Origin: Escallonia rubra
Taxonomy: Eukaryota > Streptophyta > Magnoliopsida > Escalloniales > Escalloniaceae
NCBI GenBank assembly: GCA_033065855.1
Contig: JAVXUO010002345.1
Location: 124,001 to 188,000 of the forward strand
DNA length: 64,000 bases
Direction: 5' to 3'
The position numbers and the translations under genes were made by a program. A model generated the notes under the pieces. The model made no database searches, was not told where the DNA came from, and saw only the letters and a program-made list of their open reading frames with translations. Below are positions 34,005 through 46,545 of this stretch, in pieces (positions within the stretch are counted from its first letter, which is position 1; every line of letters starts with the position of its first letter).

Positions 34005-36000
34005 TACATGGATCATAGACTCCAGTGCCCAGTGCCACAGACCACATGGTCTTTGATATAAGTCTCTTCATTACACTCCGAAAATACCTCGTCCCTCGTC
34101 CATCGTCTTCTAGATGGTTCCCATGTCTTAGTTGAACCGGAGTGGATCAATTCCCTCTATTTCATCAATTTGTTTGTATTCTTGATGTGATATATGTTCC
34201 GTCCTTTCGCTTCAACTTATTGTCTCTTAGCAAAGTCATGCTTCCTCCATATGTTTTGTTAATTTTTTGTTGTTGGTGATAAATGTGTTTTTCAGGACGG
34301 ATGGATAAAGAAGATTTCGTGAGAGGTAGACGGTGTGGTGGTGTTTATCTTTTGGATTCATCTCTCCCATCTTTTGCATCCACCATAACTCATGGTTCTC
34401 ACTTTGGCCTTTGGCATTGACATTCAATTCATGACGCCTTTCTCTCTATCTTGTAAATTAAAGGCCTTATAAAATAGTATTTCCATTTCTAATAGATGTA
34501 ACTGCACAGTTTTTTCATTAGCAGCATAAACTCGTTTGATCTTTTCTACTAGTGTGATGCTTTGGAGCAGTGCATTTTGATGTTTGGGCTCCTTGCCCAA
34601 AAACTTCATTTTCTAGTGCCCGGTAATTTTTAATGATCGTTGATGATTAATCTCGCTGCACTTGAATTTGCTTAATTCATGCTAAATCTAAAGTAAACCA
34701 TCTTATTTACTTCAGATGATCAAAACCCTATTTAGTGTCGATCGATGTATGACAAATTTGATCTGCAATGCTCGAGAGTTCTTCGATAACTAAACCTTTC
34801 ATTACTATAGCACTCTTTGCATGCTTCAACAGTGTAGTTGTCTTTCTACTCCGAAACGAGAAGGGATAGTCGAGCGAAAACATTGCCGTCTCCTTAATAT
34901 TGCACGCGGACTCCGTTTTCAACTTTCATGAAAATGCCCTGCCTCACTATGTAATGTACTTCATCCGCTGGGTTATGGGCGGGACATTTTACTGGAGGTT
35001 TATAATCTACTTTATTGAGAAGGATTACTTCTCAATTCCTTCCAACTCGCCAGTCTCGCCTCTCGCACCTGATGATTCTGATGCAGCTATTCTTGATAAT
35101 ATTTTACCAAACCCCAGCAACTCCTCATTCTCCACCTCATCTATTTCAGTCAACGCACGACCAAATTGTAATTGTTCACCACCGACGTACCTAAAAGACC
35201 ACTAGTGCTCGGCTACCAACATCAATCCATCTTCAACTGTGAGTTCAAACAACCACATTCTTTAGTAAGTCTTTTAACATATAACAATTTTTTGCATTCT
35301 CACTTTTCTTAAGTAAATCCAAGTGCAGCGAGATTAATCATCAACGATCATTAAAAGTTACCGGGCACTGGAAAATGAAGCTTTTGGGCAAGGAGCCCAA
35401 ACATCAAAATGCACAAAGCATCACACTAGTATAGAAAAGAGCAAAGTCAAAGAAACAAAATACAGTATCTCGCTTTTTTGCTGAGGCCGAGTATCGTGTT
35501 ATGGATGGTGTAACTTGTGAGCTTACATGGTTATCTTACTTCTTCATGATATTGGCCTTTCTTATTCGACTCCTTAATTATCCCTTTTATCGCGACAATC
35601 AAGCTGCTCTACATATAACTCCCAACCCTATCTTTCAGAATTTTGACAAATTTTTGCTCGAACTCTGGTCGGAATAAATTTCCTTTCTGCCCCCTATAAC
35701 GATAAAAAAAAAATCACAGCGAAGGCTCAATAGTGGCATTTTTAGTATCACTTAGCTACCGTCATAATTTATGACCTCACTTTGTTGCTAACATGTACCG
35801 CACCAAGTATATAGAAATTGATTGTTATGTTGTTCGTGAAAATTTCCAACAAGGCTAGATTCACCCGACCAAAGTTTCCTTCGTCCTTTAACTTGCAGAT
35901 TTATTGACACAATCCCTTTCTCGTAACAAGTTTCAATTTCTCCGGTCCAAGTTAGGCATTTCCAATCTTCATGCTCCAACTTGAGGGGGAGCATCACAAG
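34005..36000 (+). mobile_element. Decayed Ty1/copia retrotransposon relic
   Basis: Plus-strand fragments occur in copia order. A protease-like block starts WIIDSSA (34009) and continues with YMFRPFASTYCLLAK, resembling the protease end YVPSF-FNLLS. Next is a pre-integrase-like block around 34330 (GGVYLLDSS). Then come a post-integrase block (NFHENALP near 34918, SPPTYLKDH near 35190) and RNase H (SRFFAEAEYRVMDGVTCELT near 35490; YRDNQAALHI near 35595; TKYIEIDCYVVRE near 35790; LRSKLGISNLHAPT near 35940). It ends with a polypurine-like ttgagggggagc. The integrase core and most of reverse transcriptase are missing, replaced by a region with a 139-bp inverted repeat. Many stops are present; inactive. 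Confidence 0.8.
34538..35446. repeat. Inverted repeat, arms of about 139 bp with a 630-bp spacer
   Basis: The arm at 34538-34676 (starting gatcttttctactagtgtga) is nearly the exact reverse complement of 35308-35446. Landmarks in the left arm (gatgtttgggctccttgccc, gtgcccggtaa, gatgattaatctcgctgcac) all appear inverted in the right arm. The spacer contains the copia post-integrase fragment. The arms do not encode recognised copia protein. Confidence 0.9.
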
Positions 36001-36373
36001 TTATGCCTTCGACATGAATCAGCCAATATAGACAAGATTTCTTATCTTTTTCATAACACACAATAGAAAGAATGATGCTAACTTGCATCTTTAAAATCTT
36101 CTCTTTTTAAATAATCGAACCCCAGAGTTTATCATAGTATATTTCTCTAACATAAAGAACCTCCAATAATGAGAAACAACTCTTCGATACATGTAGACAT
36201 TCCAATATCTTATACATGTGCAATATTTATTCCTTTTACGAAAAATATAATCACCCTAAGAAGATCAAAGTTTGTCAATAAATACAAAGACACAAACATA
36301 AGAAAAACCAAAAAGGAAAGAGAAGAAAGAAATCTAGGTGCAGGCATGGCATAGGACTGCAACCATGGCAAAT
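36001..36373. other. Short spacer between copia relic and small gene
   Basis: The part directly after the polypurine-like tract could be a remnant of the copia 3' LTR, but no TG...CA boundary is recognisable. The last part before 36374 should be the 3' UTR of the minus-strand gene. Nothing else is seen. Confidence 0.4.
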
Positions 36374-36649
36374 CTAGTTGCGCGGACGGGTGTTTGCAAC
36401 ATTAGATGTTCCGGTGGCTACCCTGGCGACATCCATGGCAGTTGCTTCCGGCTTTTTGTGCGAGTACAAGGTGAAGTAACCGATGGTAAGGGCGACCGCG
36501 AATCCTCCAATGGCGAACCTCGCGGGACTGAATGACGCGTTGGCTCGCTGGTGGAGCACCTGCTGAGTCGTGTGCGGCCCCGGCCCTGGCATCTTTGGCG
36601 ACGCCTGGTCCACTCCCGCCGCCTTCTTCATGTTTCCTGCCTCAACCAT
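36374..36649 (-). CDS. Small single-helix membrane protein, uncharacterised
   Basis: A single minus-strand exon encodes 91 residues starting MVEAGNMKKAAGVD, with a good plant start context (gaaaATGG). The N-terminal third is rich in P and G (SPKMPGPGPHTTQQ). One hydrophobic segment, about residues 45-63 (FAIGGFAVALTIGYFTLYS), is followed by a basic HKK. A soluble tail contains DVARVATGTSNV. There is no cleavable signal peptide. The high GC and lack of stops against AT-rich surroundings support a real gene. It resembles the small conserved plant proteins often annotated as mitochondrial or transmembrane hypothetical proteins, but I cannot give it a function. An untranslated exon or intron upstream is possible. 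Confidence 0.7.
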   Translation of the reverse strand: MVEAGNMKKAAGVDQASPKMPGPGPHTTQQVLHQRANASFSPARFAIGGFAVALTIGYFTLYSHKKPEATAMDVARVATGTSNVANTRPRN

Positions 36650-38258
36650 TTTCGCTGTATTTGTTTCAGTTTCCCTCTTGACTTTACGTGTGCATGAACA
36701 TGAATATGCATGTGTTATGAAGTTTAGACTTTAGAGAAAGGAACAGAGAGAAGATTGTGGAGTTGGTTAGGGAAGTAATTAAAGGGCTGAGTGATTGAAA
36801 AGTGGAGTGTTTATTGGTTGAGATGTGGATTACACAGAGTCAAATTGAATTAACCTCTCTTACGGAGACTGTGGACATGCCATGCTTGAGAAAATCCATG
36901 GCTTTAGACCCGCTTTTTCAGTGCCCTTTGGGCGGGGGTGCTGTTACAAAACTAATAGCTGAGGTTCTGCTGGTCTGGGCTAAGTAAATACATGAATTTT
37001 CTTTTTAGCGACAATTGCTATACAATTGGTCGCCGAAATTTCTTTGATGGCATCTCTTTCACCCTTTGATTTTACGAATAGGCTGGAGCGGAAAAATTGT
37101 GGCTGCTAGCTAGTTTGTAGGAAGATAGCTGCAATCCTCTAGATAGCGAAAGGGACTATAAATATTTTCTTACAGCTACAGTAGTAGCAAAAATTTATCC
37201 TCATTGAGTTACATTTTAAAGAAAATTTTCAGCTGTTACTTGAGTTGCAAGAAGATATGTACAAACCTTTATATAGTGACAATATATGATACGGGGTAAC
37301 ACTTATTTAGTGACCCTAAAAAAATGAAGCTAAGAATTGTAGAAGTGTCAACTAAAATGCCATTAACTGCATTTGGTGATTATTGATAATCACTATGCAG
37401 GGATTGTAGGTGTAAGAAAAAAATTATCTTCTATATCTTCCATGAAATAACATTTAAATTCATCGTATAGGACAGTTGGAGTTTGAAAAGATAAAAATTA
37501 CTATTTCATTCGTATACCCAAAATTCGAAAAAGTTACCATAACGCATAGCAGTACACCAATAAAAAGTTCAACATCAATAATAATGTAACAATGATGCAG
37601 CCACGAACTAAAAATTAGGTACCCTGAAAAGTCCAACACCAACAATGGGATCAAGATCTTATGCTTTACCTGTACAATAATGTAACAATGATGCAGCCAG
37701 CAACTATGCAGTCATTCATCATTTTGTTGGTTAGGGGGTGTTTGTGTGTGGCAGTTGGAATCCAATTCTTGAACAATGAAACGGTCCTTTGTGTAACCTT
37801 AATGTTCCTATAGGCCAAGCGCTGAAGTGTTACAAATTTATTGAATGCTCCATATTTTTCTATGTGTTGGTAAAGCAATAGATAGTTCGTTAGAGATACT
37901 GTGACAATCATAAGATATAATTCAATAGTTTCGCATGTTTGATGGCGTCTTGGTTAAATTTGCAGGTTAAATTTGTACGCCAAGCGAATGATATCATTTT
38001 GTTGAAAATGCACCGTAAAAATTCAAACCAATGAACGAGTCTTTTGATCTTTGAAAATTTTACCTTGATGAGATCTAGATTAAAAACATGTTCAACTTTA
38101 GGCGTTTGAATAAATTTAGCTCTCACGTTTATCGATTGCTTAAAATTGGATATCTGAATGTGCAGTAGACGGGTCACCTTTTTCCTCGATATCTTATCAT
38201 GTCCAAAGAATTTTCCTCTTATCTCTCCTTAAAACATGTTAAAAGATCCAAGGTTTCC
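36650..38258. other. Divergent intergenic region with two small repeats
   Basis: This lies between the minus-strand small gene and the plus-strand beta-galactosidase, so it should hold both promoters. A 24-bp string, aataatgtaacaatgatgca plus gcca, occurs at 37580-37603 and 37676-37699. A tttttagcgacaattg motif near 37004 resembles CACTA subterminal words, but no second end is found. No gene is seen. Confidence 0.5.
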
Positions 38259-38266
38259 TATAAATA
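38259..38266 (+). promoter_or_regulatory. TATA box of the beta-galactosidase gene
   Basis: TATAAATA lies 75 bp before the chosen ATG. Transcription would start around 38290-38297, after the two upstream in-frame ATGs (38236 and 38281). This supports 38341 as the first usable start. Confidence 0.7.
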
Positions 38267-38340
38267 CCCTTATGTGTTTCATGCAGAAACCAAAACTTCC
38301 TATTTTCTTTTCTCCTCTAGCTATAATCAAAAGTTCACTG

Positions 38341-41300
38341 ATGGAGGTTCTTCTGGTTTTAAGTTTGGCCTTATTGTGTTCTAGCGTATCAGGCTTAACA
38401 ACCCAGGTTTCATATGATTCCAACGCCCTTGTGATTAATGGTGAACGACGAGTTCTCTTTTCTGGTTCAATCCATTATCCGCGCAGCACTGTGGATGTAA
38501 GATTGTTTCCTTCACCTCTCCATCTACGTTGAATCGTGATTCACAGGATGGAGAATCTTTGGTCACCATCATAATCCTTGTATATGTTGCATCTGCATCG
38601 TGCAACTTTTGATAAGAATCACCGTACGTTCATGCAAAATTCTTTCAGAAATCACGTGTGCAGATATTTGAACTTTGAATATCAGCACAAATCCATCAAA
38701 ACTCCTGGCTATGCATGTGGATTGTCTGGATAGAAGGATTTTACGTGTAGCGTTTCATAAATAAGAAAACAAAGAGCAAAATCATTTATCTGCCACAGAT
38801 ATATAAAGAACTATGGTATGGCCTGGCATAATTCAGTTACACGTATAAAGATTGTCCAGAAGGTTGTTTTTGCTGTAAATCATGTGCATGTCCTACTAAC
38901 TGATCCACAATGTAGGTTCCACTGCCTTAGTAGAATCTCATGTCAATATGCATATGATTTGCAGATGTGGCCAGATCTGATTAGGAAGGCAAAGGAAGGT
39001 GGGCTTGATGCGATTGAAACCTACATTTTCTGGGATCGCCATGAGCCTAAACAAGGAGAGGTACGTAGAAATTGAAGTTGAACATGAAGTGCAACATTTT
39101 TTACATTGGCTAGATTCCTCAAGCTAATTAGTCTTTCGTCTATCTTTGGTTCCATAGTACGATTTCTCGGGCAACCTAGACTTCATAAAATTTTTCAAGA
39201 CAGTCCAAGAAGCTGGATTATACGTGGTTCTCCGTATTGGTCCCTACGTTTGTGCAGAATGGAACTATGGGTAAACTTTTTTACCTCCTCTTTTTCCTTG
39301 GGATCCAAATATTAGTATAAGCACTAAACACATTCTATCTTAATTGACTCTAATACTTATAGCCACCATTCCTTTCATCAGAGGTTTCCCAGTGTGGCTG
39401 CACAATTTGCAAGGAATTGAGCTAAGGACTGATAATGCAATTTACAAGGTCCTATTTGATAAATAGACGTTTATCCATTTTGGTCAATGCAAACAGCAAC
39501 AATCAAATCATATCTTTTCCCATTTTGCTTGCAGAATGAGATGCAGAAATTCACAGCCAAGATAGTCGACATGTGCAAAGAAGCAAAGCTATTTGCACCA
39601 CAGGGAGGTCCGATTATATTGGCACAGGTTAGCATTATAAGGATGTTGTCTCACGGAGCTGATTTTAGGTATAAATGTATGATTTCCCCAGAGTAACACG
39701 TATTTAATTTGGTATTTGAACATGACAGATTGAGAATGAGTATGGAAATATCATGGGACCTTATGGAGAAGCAGGGAAATCATACATTAAATGGTGCGCA
39801 CAAATGGCTCTTTCGCTCAATGCCGGTGTGCCCTGGATTATGTGCCAACAGGATGATGCTCCGCAACCAATGGTATCCATCTCAAGCCAAAATTTTTGAA
39901 AATCGTAACTCATACTTACCATAATTTAACTCAGACTTACGATAATTTAATGTATCGTGATCAATGCAGATCAATACTTGCAATGGATTTTATTGTGATG
40001 ACTTCAAACCCAACAATCCCAAGAGTCCCAAAATGTGGACTGAAAATTGGACAGGATGGTATGAGTGCTCATCTTCTTTACGCTTTCATCTCCTTGTAAC
40101 CTGTAAAATTCTGGTCAGGCTTCTCTCCCTAAAACGGTATGTTTATCTTTCTATCAGGTTTAGTGGATGGGGTGACAAGCAACCGCATAGGACTGCTGAA
40201 GATTTGGCATTTTCAGTTGCACGCTTCTTTCAAACGGGCGGGGTCTTCACTAATTACTATATGGTTTGTTTCGCTCAATGACATGTTTTTCAACAACATG
40301 TTTCTCTTCTCTTTCACTTCGATCTGGGCTGTAGCTTCATCCAACCATACAAATTCTTCAAATTTGCAGTATCACGGTGGAACCAACTTTGGGCGCACCT
40401 CGGGAGGTCCATATATTGCGACGACATATGACTATGATGCACCGCTTGATGAATATGGTAAGGAAAACCATTAACTATTTCTATGCAACGGTACATACCC
40501 CATATCCTGTTTGCCTAATTTCAGCATGAAAGTCTCTAACTGGTAAGTGTTTATAGGTAATCCAAATCAGCCCAAATGGGGACATCTAAAAGAACTCCAC
40601 GCAGCTATTAAATCCGTCCAGAAAGTTCTAACTAATGGTACATCGACAATCAAAGAGCTTGGCAATGGAGTTAACGTAAGTAGCAGTCAAACTTTGCTTT
40701 TCCAGTGTTCAGCTCTTGCAATGTTGGGTGGTTGATGGGATTGTATGGTGGTTTTTTCAGTTAACTACATATGCTAACAACGCCACGGGAGAAAGAGTCT
40801 GCTTCTTGAGCAATTTAAACACGACGCAAGATGCCAATATTGACTTGCAAAAGGATGGCAAGTACTTTGTGCCTGCTTGGTCTGTAAGCATTCTTGAAGG
40901 TTGCAACAAGGAAATTCACAACACTGCAAAGGTAAAATGACAGGAGATGGTCTAACACTATGCCTTACTTAGTAAGGGTTCTCATATTTGTTTTTCAGTT
41001 TTCTCTTCAGATTTGTTTATCATAACAAAACTATAGAAAAAGGGAAACAGAAATGATAGGCAATGAACCAGAAAATGGGAAGGGTAACCCATTGGGGAAA
41101 TATATAAGTTTGACCAGCTTCTTTAGAATCATTACACAACTAAATAATGTTGCGAAATTCAGGTTAATACTCAATCAACTGTGATGGTGAAGAAGCCAGA
41201 AGGAACTGAAAACCAATCAGCTCAACTCTCTTGGCAATGGGCAGCAGAGCATATAAAAGACAGCTTTACTGGACGGGGAAAGTTTACCGCACCAAAGCTT

Positions 41301-43278
41301 CTTGAGCAAAAGGGAACCACTGTTGATGTTAGTGACTACCTGTGGTACATGACTAGGTGAGTTTCATAGTTATTGTATCAAAGTTCAATAAGTAGAATAT
41401 AAATCGTCTCCTATCCCCTGGTTTTACGCTATTCTTTTGATTCAGGGTTGACATCGAGGATAAGTTCAGTTGGACTAATGCCACTCTCAGGGTTAACACC
41501 ACCGGACATGTTCTTCACGCTTATGTAAACGGGAAACTCATTGGTACTCTCAATTTCAAGTCATTTTTTCAATTTTGGTCAAGGTTAATTGTACTCATGG
41601 GAAAACATAATGCAGTTTTATAATGTTAACAATTCCATGTTATGGCAGGATCTCAATGGGGCAAGAATGGCATGTACAACTTCACGTTCGAGAAAAATGT
41701 CTCACTAAAATCAGGGACTAACACCCTTGCTTTACTCAGTGCTACAGTCGGATTGAAGGCATGTATCTTCTTAGTTGTAGAGGCAGAAAAATCACTTATA
41801 TTTCTAGAAAGTACTGGCAAAAGATTTATAATAGGGGCAACTGTATTGAAGTTCCAGCATTTAACTTTAGTTTCTGATAAAACTTCAACTTTGTCCAGAA
41901 TTATGGTGCAAGGTTCGACTTGGCGACTACTGGCATAGTTGGGGGTCCAGTTCAGTTGATTGGAAAAGCGAATGCCAGTATGGATTTGTCTTCAAACCAA
42001 TGGTCATATAAGGTAATTGATCAAGAAGGAATTCAAGAGTTCTTTGTGCCAATCAAGGATGATCAAACAATATATGCTGATTTATCAAATGTTTTCTGTG
42101 AAGGTCGGACTGAATGGCGAGGCTTTACAGATGTACAATGAAAAATCACCCAGAAAAACTAGATGGAGCTCAGAAGGAATTCCAATTTCAAGACCGATGA
42201 CTTGGTATAAGGTAAATCCTAATGGTGTAAGATAACTTTGCTTCATATGATGTCATATCTTACCATGAGAATTATGCCTATATAATTTAGTCTGGTGACA
42301 CCAGACAACTCTCAACATCTCTCAGGACAACCATTTTACATCTTTTTCTTGCATGTGTACAGACCACATTCAAGGCTCCATTGGGTGCAGACCCTGTGGT
42401 AGTGGACATGCAGGGCATGGGGAAAGGGCATGCTTGGGTAAACGGGCATAGCATTGGGCGGTTCTGGCCTTCGTTCCTCGCTTCAAGTGATGGGTGCAAC
42501 TCAACTTGTGATTACCGCGGAACTTATACTTCAGAGAAATGTGTATCAAACTGTGGCAAACCTTCTCAGAGATGGTGTGTAACTTTCATAAGAAATGGTG
42601 CCATCAAATCTTTGGATATTTCAATTTCTAAACAGTGCTTATACGTTAATCTGTCTTAGGTACCATGTCCCTAGATCATTTCTGAGAGACGAAACAAACA
42701 TGCTGGTACTGTTTGAAGAAATAGGCGGTAATCCATCACAAGTTTCTTTCCAGACAATCACAGTAGGATCAACATGTGGCAATACCTACGAAGGAAATAC
42801 ACTCGAGTTATCATGCCAAAGTGGGAGAACAATATCTCAGATACAGTTTGCTAGCTTTGGAGATCCGCAGGGTACATGTGGTTCCTTCAAGAAAGGCTCT
42901 TGTGAGGCTGCTAATACCTTGTCCATCGTTCAAAAGGTAAGAACGCTCCAGATCATCCTTTTTGATTCAATTCTCTAAGTGTGATTTCTTTGTCATACTG
43001 CATCAAAATACCTTTGAAGTCTTACCAAGATGTAGCAAAATTGAAGTCGAAAAATAGAAATGACAGTCATGATAAGCAGAAAGGGTGTCAACATTTCAAT
43101 TAGTTTCTTGTTGAAGTTCCATATATTTGAACATTTATCACATAAATGTTTCATTTTTTGGCTGCAGGCTTGTGTGGGAAAAGAGGTATGTACAATTAAT
43201 GTTTCAGAAGCAACATTTGGATCCAACAACTGTGGGAGCAGCAGCATTAAGAGGCTGGCAGTACAAGCTGCTTGCTAG
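38341..43278 (+). CDS. BGAL: Beta-galactosidase, glycoside hydrolase family 35, with C-terminal lectin domain
   Basis: A secreted exo-beta-galactosidase that trims galactosyl residues from cell-wall polysaccharide or glycoprotein. Exons: 38341-38496, 38965-39060, 39158-39270, 39382-39448, 39535-39627, 39729-39872, 39970-40058, 40158-40263, 40370-40457, 40557-40675, 40761-40931, 41163-41356, 41446-41543, 41649-41758, 41899-42012, 42104-42211, 42363-42574, 42660-42936, 43168-43278. All phases agree, giving 821 residues. A signal peptide covers residues 1-18 ([18 protein letters not shown]). The GH35 signature [14 protein letters not shown] is at 168-181 with acid/base E179, and the nucleophile is E248 in [17 protein letters not shown] and several N-glycosylation sequons follow. 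The C-terminus (about 736-821) is a cysteine-rich SUEL/galactose-binding lectin domain. Intron 14 needs a GC donor. No breaks are seen. It resembles the BGAL7/15 group, an assignment from memory. Confidence 0.95.
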
Positions 43279-45000
43279 GGGCTCAATCCTTAGGTGGATA
43301 CTTCATTTTCTTTTTCCCCCTTTTTGTGGGGTGGGATCCCTTGAACCAAATATGGGGTGACATGTTTGTAAAAAAAGAGGTTACCCGTTGGTTCTGATGT
43401 AACTACAACTACTTGTCAATGATGATGAAATTTATACTGATCGATGCCATGGTGTTTGTTGTTGCTTTCTCCTCTTGTTTCATTTTCTGATCCCTGCTAG
43501 AATAGACCCAAAGTTGATGTGATTTTGTGTTTTTCAAGCATGAATTGAATCCATTGCTGATTACAAAATACCACTAGAAGGCTTTCGGTGATAAAAAAGT
43601 TTCAAAAAGTGTCGCTTCGTCAGGCATCTTTAGTTGTTGAAGTAATTATAGTGACAAAAAATGGCCGCCACACAGGTAGGAAAAACCATTTTAGGTGCCC
43701 GTCTCCATCGCGTAACTTGTGGAACTGGTCAATGACTAGAATTCTTCATCACTGAGGGGCTTGATAATAATGGTGCCAAATTGCTACCATATCGTATCCA
43801 ATACCTTCAATGGCAGCAACCTTCATAGCTTCTCCTTTTAAGTGCAACTAAAACCTGTGGATCATCTTTATGCTGAAGAAGCCACATTTCTTCTTCAGCT
43901 GTATAAAAATTTGATCTTGACCATTCATTTTAGACATTACTTCCCCATGTCATCTGCATCAAAGAATGACTCTTTGTCCACTCAAGTGTATCTCAAAATA
44001 TTTTCCACATCAATTTTTCAACAAAAGCCTTCATATTTGACAAAATGGAAAAACCCATTGAAAATTCATCTTGTTGCGCTATTTACGAATTTTCGATACC
44101 ATCAAGAACACTCCAACACCAGCATAGCCTTTTTAAAAGTCAAAAGCACCCTTAATTTTTGTATACCTTTTAAATTAAAAAATGGTGTTTTTAAAGAAAA
44201 AATATTCAGCCATTTAACCCTTGGGATCAATTTGTTGCTGGGACAGGTTCTGACAAAAGATATAATTTAACTAAACAAGTTGTAATTTAGCCTCCCATCT
44301 TAAAAGTAAAAAAAAGAAAAAAAATTACTTTAAAAAACTTTTGAAGTTTAAAAATGATACTTTAAGGGGAAAAAAATGGACTTCAACTACGGAACACCTT
44401 CGTGTGGTCTCTTCCTTGATTTCATAAGGAGCCATCTTCATCTGAACTCTAGCCTGAGGCTAAGAACCCCATGGTTGCATACCCTAAGGCTTTGGGACCT
44501 ACCACAACTGTATGTTCCACGGTACAAGAGTTTAATGTTCATCAATTTTATTTTTAACATAGATTTATATGGTAATATTGCACCTACTCACCTAAAAAGC
44601 CAATATATTCTCATGGCATAAGGTTTTGAGACTTAAGAAAATGACAACCCATTATTTTGTCAGACAAAAAAAACAACACATAAATCATGATAAAGGTTGA
44701 AAAAAGAAAGCCTAGTCGAACATGTAGATAATTTGAATTGGTCCTGTGGTGATAAACTTAAGTTTGCAGCTACATGCTAAAGTTAGTAGAATGCAATAGC
44801 CGGTCCACCCTAAAAAAAGGGTGTATGAAAAGAACATGATATGTAATACATGAACGATTTTCTAAAGACTAGTGGAAATTTGGATGTTTTTATTATCGAT
44901 TTTGATGTAGGCAAGTGCTAATACTAGGATTTGATAGGGATTTCTTCAAAAGTGAGTTGAGATTTAGAATCATATTTATAAGGTTGGGCTAGATCAACCT
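43279..45000. other. 3' region of beta-galactosidase and AT-rich repeat sequence
   Basis: The first 200 bases should be 3' UTR. The part from about 44120 to 44310 contains phrases (cagccatttaaccc, tgtaatttagcctc, cacccttaatt) that recur in the tandem units from 45009 on, so the array starts here in diverged form. The plus frame at 43842-44270 shows no motif and overlaps this repeat. Confidence 0.5.
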
Positions 45001-45008
45001 CAGATTTA

Positions 45009-45418
45009 GTTAAATTCAAACTCTTTTGTCACTAAAAGATAGATTAATGAACATTTAACCTTTTCAGTGACAAATTGTTTAAATTTAGCAAAATATACTG
45101 TAATTTAGCCTCATCCTTCTAAAAGTAAAAAACACCCTTGATGTTTATAAACTTTGTAAATTTAAAAGGAGTAATTTTATGGAAAAAAAAATGTTTAACC
45201 ATTTAACCCCTTGTGATCATTTTTATATCGTGGGCCTATATCCACAAACATTTTTGGTTGAATTATACTCTTTTGTCACTAAAAGATACATTAGTGGATT
45301 TTTAACCTTTTTAGCGAAGAATATAGCAAAATGTTGTTGTTTAACATCACCCTTTTAAGAATCTAAAAAAAAAAAACCCTTAATGTTGTAAACCATTTAT
45401 ATTCAAAAAGGGCATCGT
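45009..45418. repeat. Tandem units of about 250 bp, interrupted by the Ogre-type insertion
   Basis: A unit starting gttaaattcaaactcttttg (45009) recurs as gttgaattatactcttttg (45257). Shared landmarks are gtcactaaaagata, ttaacctttt, tttagcctcat, acccttgatg and catttaaccccttgtgatca. The second unit is cut off at about 45418. A matching remainder (tagccatttaatcccttgtg) begins after 58797, and another full unit runs to about 59060. Confidence 0.8.
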
Positions 45419-46061
45419 AGACATTCCATTTTTAATCCTTTTTATTTATATAGAATTATGGGGCTCTATTGATAATTAAGATTTATTATTAGGGGTGTAG
45501 GCCTAATAGTATATCAAACTTAATTTATTTAATTAAGTCTAATAGTTAATCCAGTCCAGTTGTCCAGTCAAGTCCAGTCTAGTAATCCAATCCAGTTAGA
45601 GTCCAGTCTGTTAAACTAGTCTAGTTAGTTAGGTTTTGTTTAGATGCAATTAAGAGATTGTGATTGGTTAGATGATTTAAGATTATCTTGTGATTTATCC
45701 TTGATGCATGTGATTAATCTTTAATTTATATGAAATTTGGAGATAATTCCCGAATCGGGTTCATTCGAGTTGTATTTTCAGAGATAATTACCGAATTAAG
45801 GGAAGATAATGTCCCAAAATTTGGCAAATTTTCTTTTGGAGTTAACTAGCGAACTGGCCGGATCATCCGCGTCTACCCCTTTTTTTTTTGAAGTTTTTAA
45901 TTTTCATCAAATATTCTGCTCTCTTTATCATTTATGGCATCCAGACCTCTACAAATGGGGTCTTTGAGTTACATTTTCAAAGACTAGCTTTTTCTCTCAG
46001 GAGCTTTTATACCATTTTTTCCTTAGAGTATCGAAGGAGTTACCTACCCGATCGACCGACT

Positions 46062-46545
46062 GAGGTAGCATCCTGGAGGAGCCGTCTACCTGGCAGAAGG
46101 GGAGCCTTCATGCTGGAGCACTTGGAGCTCCCTGGCAGAGATAGTGTCCCGGATGAGTCGCCTATCCCCGTGGGTGATTCTTTGTGTTGGAGCACTCAGA
46201 GAGCACCAAAGAAGTATCATGGAGAATTCGCCTACCCAACGGGCCGAGGTATCATCCCAGAAGAGCCGTCTACCTAGTGGAAGGGGAGTTTTTATGCCGG
46301 TGCACTTAGCTCCATGGGTGAGATAGTGTCCAGTGGAGTCACCTATCCCCATAGGTGAGTCCTTGTGCCAGAGCACTCAGAGCTTGCTAAGGTAGTGTCC
46401 TGGAGGATACGCCTACCCGAAGGGCCGATGTAACATCCCAAAAGAGCCGTCTACAATATGGCATAATGAGAGTCTTCATACTCGAGCACTTGGAGCTCCC
46501 TGGCAAAGATAGTGTCTAGGAGGAGTCACCTATCCCCGCAGGATG
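46062..46545. repeat. Higher-order minisatellite inside the 5' LTR, period about 182 bp
   Basis: Three large units start at 46062, 46246 and 46427 with gaggtagcatcc-type openings and gagccgtctac. Each large unit contains three related monomers: one with cgtctacc, one with gatagtgtcc...cgcctatcccc, and one with cgcctaccc...gggccga. Periods are 184 and 181 bp. The array is GC-rich compared with the rest of the LTR and is absent from the 3' LTR. Confidence 0.85.

Noticed and set aside
36990..37350. Possible second CACTA-like element from the ttttagcgacaattg motif
   Set aside because: Only one or two subterminal-like words are seen and no CACTA terminus or target duplication was found.
38236..38340. 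Upstream in-frame ATGs (38236 and 38281) as the beta-galactosidase start
   Set aside because: They precede or coincide with the expected transcription start given the TATA box at 38259, and would place a non-signal leader before a good signal peptide.
43842..44270. 142-codon plus-strand open frame after the beta-galactosidase gene
   Set aside because: No motif or start context, and it overlaps diverged copies of the 250-bp tandem unit.
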